A DNA stretch of 64,000 nt. It comes from Okapia johnstoni. Taxonomy: Eukaryota > Chordata > Mammalia > Artiodactyla > Giraffidae. The notes below the pieces were generated by a model that saw only the letters and a program-made list of their open reading frames with translations, was not told the DNA's origin and did no database searches. Every line of letters starts with the position of its first letter. Within the stretch, counting starts at the first letter, position 1. The translations under genes and the position numbers were made by a program. This document shows positions 45,276-56,178 of the stretch, piece after piece. The stretch covers positions 76,028,501 to 76,092,500 of the forward strand of contig CM044316.1 in NCBI GenBank assembly GCA_024291935.2, given 5' to 3'.

Positions 45276-45831
45276 ATTTCTTCAGGCACTCTGTCTATGA
45301 GATCTAATCCCTTGAATCTATTTGTTACTTCCAGTGTATAATTGAAAAGATTCAGATTTAGGTCATACCTGAATGGTCTAGTGGATTTCCCTACTTTCTT
45401 CAATTTAAGTCTGAATTTTGCAATAAGGAGTTCATGATCCAAACCACAGTAAGCTCCCCATCTTGTTTTTGCTGATCGTATAGAGCTTCTCAAGTATTGG
45501 CTACAAAGAATATAACCAATCTGACCATCTGGTGATGGCCATATGTAGAGTCTTCTCTTGTGTTGTTGGAAGAGGGTGTTTGCTATGACCAGTGCATTCT
45601 CTTGGCCAAACTCTGTTAGCCTTTGCCCTGCTTCATTTTGTACTCCAAAGCCAAACTTGCCTGTTACTCCAGATATCTCTTGACTTCTGACTTTGCATTC
45701 AAGTCCCCTATGACGAAAAGGACATCTTTTTTCGATGTTAGTTCTAGAAGGTCTTGTAGGTCTTCCTAGAACTGTTCCAACTTCAGCTTCTTCAGCATTA
45801 GTGGTTGGGGCATAGACTTGGATTACTGCGA
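45276..45831 (-). pseudogene. BovB endonuclease region (inverted part)
   Basis: The minus-strand frame 45221-45877 includes the RTE-type APE-like endonuclease: VIQVYAPTTN at its N-terminal end, a GVTGKFG.GVQNEAGQRL stretch, ALVIANTLFQQHKRRLYIWPSPDGQ, then DHELLIAKFRLKLKKVG containing the conserved catalytic-type DH. The segment after AEEAEV is frameshifted, so GDWN-type residues are lost. The frame's first residues come from the sense half across the junction, and its last ones from flanking L1. Non-functional. This is the only endonuclease-coding BovB sequence in the window. Confidence 0.88.
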
Positions 45832-45834
45832 TAC

Positions 45835-46412
45835 TGCAACAGTAAGAACCGGACACGGAACAATGGACTTGTTCCAAATTGGGAAAGGTTTATGTCAGGG
45901 CTGTATATTGTCACCCTGCTCATTTAACTTATATGCAGAGTACATCATGAAAAATGCCAGGCTGGATGAAGAGAAAGCTGGAATCAAGATTGCCAGGAGA
46001 AATATCAATAACCGCAGATATGCAGATGACATAACCCTTATGGCAGAAAGCAAAGAGGAACTAAAGAGCCTCTTAATGAAAGTGAAAGAGGAGAGTGAAA
46101 AGCTGGCTTAAAACTCAACATTCAAAAAACTAAGATCATGGCATTCGGTCCCATCACTTCATGGCGAATATATGGGGAAAAATAGAAACAATGACAGACT
46201 TTATTTTCTTGGGCTTCAAATTGTTTCATGACTGCAGCTATGAAATTAAAAGACACTTGTTCCTTGGAAGAAAAGCTTTGACAAACATAAACAGCATATT
46301 TAAAAGCAGAGACATTACTTTGCTGACAAATGTCTGTCTAGTCAAAGCTATGGTTTTTCCAGTAGTCATGTATGGAAATGAGAGCTGGACCATAAAGAAA
46401 GCTGAGGGCTGA
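45835..46412 (+). pseudogene. BovB reverse transcriptase, C-terminal part
   Basis: Sense frames 45818-46111 and 46161-46412 encode the region after motif A. QGCILSPCSFNLYAEYI and RYADDITLMAESKEE (catalytic YADD intact at about 46019-46030) are followed by a frameshift near 46108, where VGLKLN loses bases. The C-terminal portion [15 protein letters not shown] then ends at a TGA. The rest of the C terminus is in other frames up to 46790. Dead copy. Confidence 0.9.
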
Positions 46413-46796
46413 AAACCGATGCTTTTGAACTGTGGTATTGGAGAAGAAAGACTCTTGAGAGTCCTTTGGACAGCAAGGAGATCAAACCAGTCAATCCTAA
46501 AGGAAATCAGTCCTGAATATTCATTGGAAGGAACGATTTTGAAATTGAAGCTCCAATACTTTGGCCACCTGATGTGAAGACCTGATTCATTGGAAAAGAT
46601 CTTGATGCTGGGAAAGATTTAAGGCAAGAGGAGAAGGGGACAACAGAAGACAAGATGGTTGGATGGCATCACCGACTCGATGGACATGAGTTTGAGCGTG
46701 CTCCGGGAGTTGGTTGGACATGGAAGCCTGGTGTGCTAAAGTCCATGGGGTCACAAAGAGTCGGACATGACTGAGTGACCGCACTGAACTGAAATT

Positions 46797-47080
46797 AAAT
46801 CTATAAATAAAACTGGGGAGAATTGTAATTTGGGGTTCTTCTTTATCTCCATTTATTTAAGTTTTTAAAAAAATTTCCCAGCAAAATTTTGTACATTTTA
46901 ATACAGGAGTGATGTATTTTATCAGATTTATTGCTTATGTGTTTAATATTTTTATATTATTATGAATAGCATTCTATTGATAGTTTAAATTTATAACTGC
47001 TCATAGTTAGGCATAATATAGATATAGTGTTATTATTGATAATTATATTATTAAAGTATTTGTTTTAACCTGCTCATATT
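46797..47080 (-). mobile_element. Old L1 ORF2, antisense, right part
   Basis: The segment reads 'attaaatctataaataaaac', 'tctccatttatttaagtttt' and 'cagcaaaattttgtacattt', which continues the antisense L1 of 44430-45275. Relative to other L1 copies, roughly 150-200 bp between the two parts are absent. The right end is diffuse. Confidence 0.75.
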
Positions 47081-48265
47081 CCCAAGGAAATTTAAGATAG
47101 CATTCTTCTTATATTGGCTTGACTCTATACTGAATCTGATCAAACTGATTCACTTTCCTCCTAGATATATCTTCATTCATTGAATCAATACTCAGACTCT
47201 GTGTTTCAAAAGAATACTCCGCAACGCATTGTCCAATTTGCATTAAAATGTCATTTTATTGAAAGAACCATTAAATTCAACTACTTCAGAGTTAGCTTTA
47301 GCAAGTTATTCATTCTGACTGGTTCATCAAGTTGCAGTGTTACTCAAAATCGAACATTCTGCAGAAATCAAGATTATCTTTTAGTACAGACAACTGGTTG
47401 GTAACACCTGCCTTTAAAATTTGTCAAAGCAAAATCATCTACTCAAACTTTATGGAGCATAGCCTTGAAGCTGTTATCGTGCCTAGCCATTTGAACAAAT
47501 TGAAAGGGCTGTTTAGGACAAAATTGGCTCTACTTTCTTGCCCACCTGCATCTCACTTGCAGTGGAGGGGTTGGCCTGTCTTCAAGGTTAGAATGCAAAT
47601 CAGTCTTTTCAGCTTTTAGAACAAATTGCTGACTTCATTTTTTTCATATATAAAACTTATCAATATCTTTCTGATTATTGCTATAGAAAATATTCATTCT
47701 TTATGAAGCTCAGTTTTTGAATTGACTATTACCTGGCTACTGTCAAAATACCACTGTTACAAATATTATTTGAAAAAAATAGTTTGATATTTTAGATAAT
47801 AATATCCTTTCATTAATTCATCCCATCAGTAATTTATTGTAGCTCCATGTATGAATATCTTCCTGGATTACTATTTAAAGTTAACCTTCAATTTCTCCTA
47901 AATTTCATCTCAAGAAATAGACATATGAAGACTTTTCTACACCTGCAGAATGGTCTTGAGTTTAATATCCCTTATAATACTTGGTAAGGATTTCTAGTGG
48001 CAAATTTTGCTTGGAACTTTATTCCAGGATTTTAGTGTTTGCCTCATAGACAATCTTATATTCTTCCTTTTGTTGTTGTTAGTGTTTTTTTTTTTAAATA
48101 AGAGTAATTGTATATTGTACTCCCTGTTAACCATGGCTAAAAAGCTCTGAACCAATTTTCATACTCAAAATACCCCTTCATTATTCTGTCATAATTATCA
48201 CTTACTTTTTTCTAATTTGGTAGCATATATCACCAATCTTTACCGTAATTGTCCTACTGTATATT
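47081..48265. other. Unassigned sequence, about 1.2 kb
   Basis: About 47090-47630 is free of recognisable repeats and has two overlapping plus frames (47180-47404, 74 codons; 47332-47619, 95 codons) with no known motif. I cannot call a gene. It is a candidate for a conserved non-coding block or an unrecognised old repeat. Confidence 0.4.
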
Positions 48266-49110
48266 AAAAAAATTTTTCCAGCTTTATTGAGATATAATAT
48301 TGTATAAGTTTAAGGTGTATAACATGTTGTTTTGATACATTTATACATTGCAAAATGATTGCTGCTATGGTGTTAACTAACACCTCCACCCTAGCTTATA
48401 ATTATTTCATTTTTCTTGCAAGAATAGTTACGACCTACTCTATGAATAACTTTCAAATATATAACAATATTATTAGTTATAATCACTAGCTTGTATATTA
48501 GATCCCTTAAACTTGTTAATTTTATAACTATTAATAGAAGTCTAAAACTCTTAACCACCATTTCTCCACTCTCCTCATCCCTGAGTCCCTGGTAACCACA
48601 ACACTATTCTCTCTTTCTTTGAGTTCCAATTTCTTTTAGATTCCACATATAGTGATGTCATGTAGTATTTTTCTTTCTTTCTCTGACTTATGCCCTCAAG
48701 TTCCAGCCATATTTTTACAAATGGCAGAATTTCCTTTCTCAAGGCTGACTAGTAGTCCATTGTGTATGTATACAAATCTTCTTTATCCAGTAATCCATTG
48801 ACGGACACTCATGTTATTTTTGTATCTCGGCTATTATTATGTTTTGTGATATAATACTGTGGTGATCTTGCGGGTGCAGATCCCTTGTCATTGTCGTGTT
48901 TTTATTTCCTTTATATATATACCCAAAAGAAGGACTGCTGGATCACATGGTATTTCTATTTTCAATTTCTTGAGAAGTTTACCTAACTGTTTTCCATAGT
49001 GGCTGTACCAATTTACATTCCCACCAAAATGCACAAAAAGTTTCCTTTTTCTTCATACACTCACCAGCACTTGTTATCTCTTGTCTTTTTGATGACACAA
49101 GACTCAGCTC
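48266..49110 (-). mobile_element. L1 LINE 3' end, antisense
   Basis: It starts with 'ccagctttattgagatataa' and runs through the 3' UTR to ORF2 C-terminal landmarks: 'tccattgtgtatgtatacaa', 'gaaggactgctggatcacat', 'tttccatagtggctgtacca'. About 845 bp, moderately diverged (L1MA/L1MB-like), 5'-truncated. Confidence 0.95.
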
Positions 49111-49784
49111 TTTCTAATCTTAAATACTCTATAAAACATTTTCATGTACAAATTTAGCAAATAATTCCATTCCCCTTGTCCTTCGTAATGGGCATTCTAA
49201 TTGTTGCTTCTGTTGTTTTTATTTGTTTGAATCAATGTTACAATTAATGTAAACTACTCTGCTCATTTCCAAATACCAGTGGCATCTAAAAGCCTTTACG
49301 GCCTAGATTCCTTATGGACTAAATTTCACTCATTTTCAATAAATAAGGCTTTTTTAATAAATATAAATATATGGTAAATGAGTATATATATTTTACTCTC
49401 AGTATCCTTAAATTCTTTTAAGAAATACAGTATAAACAGGAAACCTTAAAAAAATCAATATCCATTGAAATGCATTGCATTAGTATTTCTACAATATTTT
49501 TATTTGTAAATCAAGATTATTTCTTCAAATCCTGCATTACAGAAGCAACTCAAGTCATTTTTTTTTCAAGTCATTTTAAACTGGTAGAGAAAAGAGATGA
49601 GCATGATCAGATTTTCTATTTGCATTTCCAAAGAAAGAAGAAGTTTCCATTATAAAACCACATGCTGTGCAACTGAACACTGACACTAAGCTCAGGCATG
49701 ACATTTTCTAATTCCTTCAGAGCTTCCAGAAATATAGCATGATTCCATTAATATAAAAGGTGATGAATGACTTTTCCATTAACA
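49111..49784. other. Unassigned sequence
   Basis: No gene or repeat recognised. Confidence 0.4.
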
Positions 49785-49920
49785 AATTAGTATGCTTCTA
49801 CCACATGCCAGGCACTATTCTAGCCTCTGGAGTTATACCTGTAAATAAGACATGAAGATCCCAGTCCTCACAGAGCTTAAATTCTGGTAGGGGGAAACAG
49901 ATGGTTGAATGAATGCATGC
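49785..49920 (-). mobile_element. L2 fragment, antisense
   Basis: The phrase 'ctaccacatgccaggcacta' followed by 'ctctggagttatacctgtaa' and 'cctcacagagcttaaattct' matches a common pan-mammalian repeat read antisense (L2 3' region). The following 49920-50100 may be its degraded continuation. Confidence 0.6.
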
Positions 49921-50109
49921 ATGAATTAATTAAAGAGAAAAGAAAAGAAATTTTAAATAAACTTAATAAATAAAAAGTACTTCACTTTTTAATATGACAT
50001 AAATAAGAAGTACTTATTAAAAAAATGACTAGGAAATTAGGATAGGAGAACTGGCAGGGAAATGGGGTAGAAGACAGGAGTCTTAAAAATTTTAAATAGA
50101 TGGCATGGA

Positions 50110-50244
50110 AATTCTGGCAGTCTAATTGTTAAGACTCTGAGCTTCTACTGCAGGCAGTGTAGGTTTGATCCTTGGTTTGGGAACTAAAATCCTGCATGCC
50201 ACATGGCATGGCCAAAAATCTTTTTTAAATTAAAAATAAAATAG
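50110..50244 (+). mobile_element. CHR-type SINE, sense
   Basis: The tRNA-like head 'ctggcagtctaattgttaag', a GGTTTGATCCTTGG B-box remnant, 'gggaactaaaatcctgcatg', 'ccacatggcatggccaaaaa' and an A-rich tail follow the CHR consensus in sense orientation. The first few bases of the head are diverged. Confidence 0.85.
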
Positions 50245-50374
50245 GATTGCCTATGTAGGACTCATTAGAAGGTGATATTGATATTTATAACTGCTGTTTA
50301 AAGAAATCTGTTTAATAATTTCATCTGTTATTTCTGGGCCTGTTAGATGTTTTACATTTTTTGATTTTGATGAG

Positions 50375-50632
50375 TGGACTTCCAATGCAGTGGTAAAGGA
50401 TGGATTCACCCAGGTCTTGGACATTGCAGATGGATTCTTTTACTGTCTGAGCCACCAGGGGAATTCCCAAGAATACTGGAGTAGGGTAGGGGCCTATCCC
50501 TTCTCTTGGACATTGCAGGGATCTTCCAGACTCAGAAATCGAACCAGGGTCTCCTGAATTGCAGGAGGATTCTTTACCAGCTGAGCTACCAGGGAAACCC
50601 AGAGTTGCAAAGAGTTGGACACAGCTGAGTGA
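50375..50632. mobile_element. Scrambled composite of tRNA/Bov-tA pieces
   Basis: Consecutive pieces switch orientation. 50378-50405 is a sense tRNA-type head ('ggacttccaatgcagtggta'). About 50413-50465 is an antisense tRNA head ('actgtctgagccaccagggg'). 50466-50600 is an antisense Bov-tA with most of its body deleted and its head at the right end ('ccagctgagctaccagggaa'). 50601-50640 is a sense Bov-tA 3' end ('agagttggacacagctgagt'). A phrase with 'cttggacattgcag' occurs twice. Probably formed by serial insertion with deletion, or by template switching. Confidence 0.75.
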
Positions 50633-50640
50633 CTGAACAC

Positions 50641-52394
50641 ACGCATAGGCAAAGGTTCAGATCAGCCTTTATTCTAGGGATACATTAGCGCCACTACTAA
50701 GGTGAGACCCTTCTGAAGACTCTGCTCAACACCCCTTGTATTTTGACACTTTTCCCTCTAGGATTTAGAAACACAGACTCTTCTCAGTCCTGTGTGACTT
50801 TGGGAATGTTTGTCCTATGCTTTCCTCTGTCTGTAGGAGTTCCACTTTGCTTATGTGCATGCTCATACTCAGCCCAAGACTGGACAAGGCCCTCTTTCCA
50901 GGTCTCTGAGACTTTGTCTCTGTTCAGCTCTTTCCTCTCCAGAATTCAGCCCCACTGCTCTCACCTCTCTCTGTTCATTGCAGGAGGATCTCCCGGTTGT
51001 CTGGGTTTCTTTCCTCCCTTACCTGTTCCCTGGAAACTGCCATTAGGCAGGGTGTGAGTTGGGCGGTAATAAAGTCTCAGCTTTCCTTTATTTCAGAAAT
51101 CTTTGAGAAATCACATTCCAGGGCTGTCTATAATTCAATGTTTGAAAGCAATTACTTCATCCCCCCTGCCCCCCCCTCCCCGCCCAGGATTTCTAACTGT
51201 TTGGAGCAGAAGGACAATTCCTTTAGAAGCTAATTCTTCATGAATGGAAGCAGAAGTCCTTTAGATTTTTTCAGGTAGTACTTTGACGTTATCATTCATA
51301 GATTTTTAAAAATATTTCTTAAGCTACTGAAGATTAAAAACATTTTTTATCAACATTTTGTGACCTTTTGTTTATTTATGAGTTCTTACTAAGAACACAT
51401 ACAAAGCATCATGGAATACTAGAGTGGGAAGGGATCTTATTTTTATTTGGACTGAAGATTGTCTGGATGAAAAATGTGAATGTAACGCAATTATGTGGTT
51501 TTTTTTAACATGCGGTACATTTCTTCATTTTGTGTTCAGAGAACATCAAAATAAGCACAAAGGGGAAACATTATGTCCTCAGTAAAAGAAAGGGGGAAAA
51601 TGTAGCTTTGCTGTAACTGTACAAAAGTGCCATATAAAAGAAATAATATCTTGATTATCTGATTTTTGTCTTGATAAATTCAAGGGCACTCAAATCCTGC
51701 CCCAAGCAGATCAATCTTCCTTTACCTGTAGTTAAGGTAATCAGGCATTAGTACCTGGCAGTGTATGTCTTAACTTGGTAATTAGGTTCACATTTCAGAA
51801 ACTGATGTTTTTCTCATATGGATGTATATCTTAGATATCAGGACATAGAATTGTTTTCTTAAAACTTACATTGAAGCAGCCTTTTCAGGTTTTAGTGACT
51901 TTGTTTATGGAGCACTATAGGAGACAAGTAATTCCCTGCAACCCATTCTGACCTTTAGAATCGCACGGAGGATACAACACTATATGAGGCGAAACACCAA
52001 TTTCATCACAACGCTACTCTTCTAGAGCTGAGAGAAATTGGTTCTTCAGCTTATTTTTCCATGCAAAGCCTTTGAATGGCATCACTCAATGCAGGTAGTG
52101 ATCTTAAACCTCATTTTAAATGGGCAGTGTTTCATGATAAATTAATATTGGTATATTACTCTAATCAATGAAGAATAAAATATCATTGGTATGTTGCCTT
52201 TGCTATGATTATTTATCAAGATAATTCAGTTGTCATTACACATTACATGGTTCCTTTTTGTAATGATTCTAAAAATCATGGTTATTATGAGTTCTTTGGT
52301 GTTAATTTCTAATTTATGTTAGGAAATAAAAAAGGAGCCTAAAGGGTCCATATACGAATGAAGAAGTGCATTGTGTTCAAAACTGCATAGTGCA
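50641..52394. other. Mostly unassigned; possible old LTR at 50720-51150
   Basis: About 50720-51150 is pyrimidine-rich with a GGTAATAAAGTCTC poly(A)-like segment at 51065-51080, which is reminiscent of an old LTR. Its open frame 50743-51057 (104 codons) has no known domain. A C-rich run lies at about 51160-51185. The rest is AT-rich and unassigned. Confidence 0.35.
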
Positions 52395-52605
52395 CGTCGG
52401 TCTCTGTATCCACAATTCCCTTTTCCCCTTTTTATCAGGACACCAATGATATTGGATAAGTGCTTATACTAATGATTTCATTTTAATTTGGTTAATTCTG
52501 TGAAGACCCTGTTTCCAAATAAGATCATGTTCAGAGATATGTGGGGTTAGGACTCCAACATACCTTTTGCAGGGATACAGTCTAACCCATAATAACTAAG
52601 AAGTC
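52395..52605 (-). mobile_element. Old LTR fragment (MaLR-type), antisense
   Basis: The order 'tatcaggacaccaatgatat', 'gatttcattttaatttggtt', 'agaccctgtttccaaataag' and 'ggggttaggactccaacata' matches the same LTR family as the copy split at 56179-58381. The 3' part is missing. Exact family uncertain. Confidence 0.65.
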
Positions 52606-52779
52606 ATTTAAATGCACATGTACACACACATGTAACACCTTTATTGAGTTTTTTAAAGCAAGAAGGAAAACAATGAATATGACTGATAAAAATAGGAAGA
52701 GCAGTAACATGTTTCCCGAGGGTGTTACCTCACTGAGCATGTGGTATCTTCCTTAGTTCTAGGATGAAATCACTGTACA

Positions 52780-52925
52780 GTTTCCCCTTTACCTTACTCG
52801 AGGAAACTGAGGCATAGGGAAGCTGAATAACTTGCTCAAAGTCATAGCTATGAAAGGATAAAACTGGCAGCCAAGTTAAGGTCTGTTTGAATCAATAGCC
52901 AAAATCTTTGACCACAGCATTCTTA
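52780..52925 (+). mobile_element. MIR SINE fragment
   Basis: The segment 'gaggaaactgaggcataggg' followed by 'ataacttgctcaaagtcata' and a TGGCAGCCAAGTTAAGG region is a clear sense MIR core. Confidence 0.85.
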
Positions 52926-53515
52926 AATTCTTTATGCCACAAACCCCTTTGGCATTCTAAAGAGCCTTTGGAACACTTTACAGAAAAAACAATGCTTTTA
53001 AAGCTAAAAGAAAATGCATAAAATGCCCCAAAATTCTATTGAAACAGTTAGAAATATTTTAAAAGCAAAATGATAATATATTCGGCTGAACCATATAAAA
53101 CTGTCAGTTTTTTTGGGTAAAAAAATGTGCAAATATTTACAATTTTATATAGTTCACCCTAATAGTAATATATGTGCTTCTTCATTAATAATTAAGATCA
53201 AGTGCTGCATTTAATAACTGCCATAGTTTAAAAATGATAAACATAACAGTATTTTAATATATTTGCCATAACTGTAATATGATAAAATATTTGTGATTTC
53301 CGTTGTTGGCAAGACCTCAGATACTGCTAATGCTGCTAGGTTTTTTCCTATTTTGGTGATTGAAAGCAGTGATAAATTTTAGTTGAAAATTAGTGAAATA
53401 AAATCCGTGTACTTTTCTCATCAAAGTTCACAGCCCTTTTGTGGGCACAGAGAGAGGATTCATGGAACCCTGTCGAAGAACTCTTTTACTAAACCCTGGT
53501 GCCACTTATAGGATC
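52926..53515. mobile_element. Probable ancient DNA-transposon-like repeat
   Basis: The order 'tttatgccacaaaccccttt', 'atgcataaaatgccccaaaa', 'atagtaatatatgtgcttct', 'gataaaatatttgtgatttc', 'ctgctaatgctgctaggttt' and a terminal 'ttcatggaaccctg' is a familiar eutherian repeat whose ends are near-inverted (CCCCTTTGG... / ...CATGGAACCCTG). I associate it with an old DNA transposon but cannot name it with certainty. Confidence 0.45.
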
Positions 53516-54162
53516 CTTAAGTGATTTTCTCACTACATAAAAGTTCTTGAAAATTAATTTATTTGGCCTTAAATTTATGTTTAATATTTTAATGCAAAAC
53601 AAAAATTCTCTAGCTTTACATCACCTCGATCAGCCATTTTGTCTCATTGTTTTGCATATGCCCTATATTGAGAGTGCTTTATGGAGACAAACTCATGTTT
53701 AACTGAGTATACACATTTAACTCTTACTAATAAGATTTAACATAAATTAAAAAACTGCATAAGATCATTTTTAAATCTCCCAAATCTTTTATATGACATA
53801 TCCTAGTGTGTTTCTTCAAGCTTTTTACATATAATCCATGTATACATGTAAAACTCATTGTTCAACATAGTATTCTTTAATTTGCTAATCAGATAGTAGA
53901 AGGGCAGAGGAAAAGGAGCTATTAACAGAGTAAAGGTAGCATGACAATCAGGCATCAAATACAAGGTTGTTCATAGGAAAGGAAAAAAATTTTGTTAGGG
54001 GTCCCTCAACTCACCTCTCCATGGCATTCCACAGTGTCCGTTTGGCCTTCTTCAAGGTCTTGACTCTTAGAGAAACCACCCTGCGCAGTTACTTCCAAGT
54101 TTGACCAAAGAGAAATGAGTATCTCTTTAGGACACAATTTCATTTCCTCTTATTAACTATGT
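53516..54162. other. Unassigned AT-rich sequence
   Basis: No gene or repeat recognised. Confidence 0.4.
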
Positions 54163-54276
54163 CAGGATGGGGAACACATGTAAACCCTTGGCTGATTCAC
54201 ATCAATGTATGGCAAAACCCACTACAATATTGTAATTAGCCTCCAACTAAAATAAATAAAAAAAAGAAAAAAAAAG
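54163..54276 (+). mobile_element. Ruminant L1 3' tip, sense
   Basis: About 110 bp: 'caggatggggaacacatgta', 'gattcacatcaatgtatggc', then CTCCAACTAAAATAAATA and an A-rich tail at 54255-54276. The same terminus as at 31008-31195. Extremely 5'-truncated. Confidence 0.9.
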
Positions 54277-54939
54277 AACCAAATTAACCTAATAACATTG
54301 ATACATTTGCAAGAACAGCCAATTGTAAAAGACAGTGATAAAACAAGCAGTTTGTGAATTTTCTTTTTACAACACTCTTGTTAAACTAATTTAAGTGTCC
54401 TTCCTCCAGGAGAAGCTTAAAGAGGATACACTTTAAGTGATTATTCCTAAATAGGTTATTATTTTAAATGGACTCCTTTAAGAGTCATGTGTGTGGCATT
54501 TGGTTAATCCATTGCATTTGAAATTACAAACCAGGGCTTTTTACGGTAGGCAAATTATTTTATATGTTCCACAGCTGTACTTAGGACAGAAGACTCAGCC
54601 CATGACATTCCTTTTGAAGACATTAAGGGAAGCACTATGCAATGCCCAAGGGTGATTAAGCTTTTTAAATCACTCCTCATAGAGACAGTCTCTTCTATTT
54701 CTTTGAAAAATTGCACTTTGTGTTCTACATGAACTCACAGAACTAATATTCTTTTTGCTCCTGCTCTTAGTTCATTTTAATGATCACTGAAGAACAGCTG
54801 AGCAATCAACCTATGAACAGGTATGACACAGGTAACTTAAACAGCTTTGACAATTGTACTCGGCTGGGTTCACATTATACTTCTGATGCTCAGATTCGAT
54901 CCACTAAAATGACAATTGACAAATCTCAAATTCATTGTG
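54277..54939. other. Unassigned sequence
   Basis: No gene or repeat recognised. Confidence 0.4.
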
Positions 54940-55160
54940 TTTTAAAGCATAATGCTTAAGACTGGCTTGATTCTAATCAGTGTTCTGTCACTTGTTGGCT
55001 GTATGACCTTGACTAAGCTATGTAATTTCCCTAAACTTTCATTTTCTCATGAGTATAATAACTATATCCTTATAGGATTAATAGGAGAAATTAATACAAT
55101 GTTCTATGTAAAATGCTTAGCACTAAGCCCATAGGAAATACTCAGTAAATAACTACTAAG
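54940..55160 (+). mobile_element. MIR SINE (MIRb-like), near full length
   Basis: It reads 'cttgttggctgtatgacctt', 'ctaaactttcattttctcat', a TCCTTATAGGATTAATAGG block, 'taaaatgcttagcactaagc' and a final CTCAGTAAATAACTACT. All MIRb landmarks are in order and in sense orientation. Confidence 0.88.
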
Positions 55161-55599
55161 TCTATCCGTTCCCCACCTCAAAGAGCACTGGAGTAAGGCT
55201 GTTCAAGACTGTTCAAGTAATGGTGCTCAAGACCAGAGCTAGAATAAAAGGATGTCTGTAAAATGCCAAGAATAAAAATTGCTAGAGTTTGGATTCCATA
55301 ATAAAATCTTTAGAGAGCCTAAGCCAGAAAAATAAAGGGGAGGTGGCAAGTCCAAACAAGAAACATAAGACTAAAAACTAGGGATAGTTATGAGTTTAAA
55401 CTTTCATGCTATAAAACTAGTGGGATTACAGTGTATCTGGAGAGAGTTTAGCAGAGACAAATGCCTGGTGAAAGATAAGAAGATGCTGTAGTTTGTTTTC
55501 ACAGGGCATCAGAAATGGTACATAGTCAGTCTGAATTGATCAAACATATAGGGTTTAAAGTGGACAAAGTGGCAGAGTGTACCCAGTTATTAATTAACC
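55161..55599. other. Unassigned sequence
   Basis: A small CTGTTCAAG duplication occurs near 55200. No gene or repeat was named. Confidence 0.4.
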
Positions 55600-55715
55600 T
55601 ATTCACATTTAAGTGCCTATGGACTGACAGGTATTTATTCTAATTCTAGAGATAAAGAGCCCCCAAACATGGTTTTGGCCTTCAAGGATCATAGAAGAGG
55701 GAAGAAGTAAGAAAG
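55600..55715 (-). mobile_element. Probable L2 fragment, antisense
   Basis: The stretch 'acatttaagtgcctatggac' with 'ggtatttattctaattctag' and 'ggttttggccttcaaggatc' resembles antisense L2 3' sequence. It may belong with the old repeat continuing at 55990. Confidence 0.45.
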
Positions 55716-55750
55716 AACAATTCCCAATTTTCTTGCTTAAGTGATAGAAC

Positions 55751-55955
55751 GTGTGCTTAGTCACTCAGTTGTGTCTGACTCTTTGCGACCCCATGGGCTG
55801 TAGCCTGCTAGGCTCATCTATCCATGGGATTTTCCAGGCAAGAAAACAAGTGGGTAACCATTCCCTTCTCCAGAGGATCTTCCCAACCCAGGGATGGAAC
55901 CCGGGTCTCCTGCATTGCAGGTAGATTCTTACCACCTGAGCCACCCAGGAAGCCC
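55751..55955 (-). mobile_element. Bov-tA SINE with TSD
   Basis: Antisense Bov-tA from 'gtgtgcttagtcactcagtt' to the head ending 'ctgagccacccaggaagccc'. The flanks TAAGTGATAGAA (55738-55749) and TAGGTGACAGAA (55956-55967) match at 10 of 12. Confidence 0.94.
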
Positions 55956-55989
55956 TAGGTGACAGAATAAGTGATGATAACTAGGTCAC

Positions 55990-56178
55990 ACAGATAACGA
56001 ACACAGGCAGATGTATAGGTTTAAGGGGAGAGAAATGAATTCCGTCTGCATATGTAGAGTATGAGCTGCTTGTTCATCACTCAAGACTTGTAAATAGATG
56101 ACTAAATACTCACCTGGAGCTTAGACTGGAGAACTGGCTGTCCACCAGTGTAGGTATGAGTGTTAGAGCCATGGGTGG
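55990..56178 (-). mobile_element. Ancient L2-like repeat, left half (host of nest)
   Basis: It reads 'ctcacctggagcttagactg', 'gagaactggctgtccaccag' and ends 'agagccatgggtgg'. It is resumed after the LTR by 'ataagattgccaagaatagt' at 58383. In other mammalian copies these two ends are adjacent ('...agccatggga...gatgagattgccaagag...'). Family name provisional. Confidence 0.5.

Larger units (their letters stand above)
45276..46796 (+). mobile_element. BovB LINE with 5' inversion (twin-priming type)
   Basis: Two BovB parts lie back to back. 45276-45834 is antisense and encodes the endonuclease region. 45835-46796 is sense, starts within the reverse transcriptase at RTGHGT.D and runs to the 3' tail (CACTGAACTGAA). 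The segment between them in an intact BovB (roughly the N-terminal reverse transcriptase) is missing. This is the pattern produced when a second primer on the target invades the RNA during reverse transcription. No clear TSD exists, and the host L1 seems to have lost a stretch at the site. Confidence 0.9.

Noticed and set aside
50743..51057. 104-codon plus frame with Ser/Leu/Pro-rich sequence
   Set aside because: It is pyrimidine-rich with poly(A)-like sequence just after it, more consistent with an old LTR. No domain recognised.
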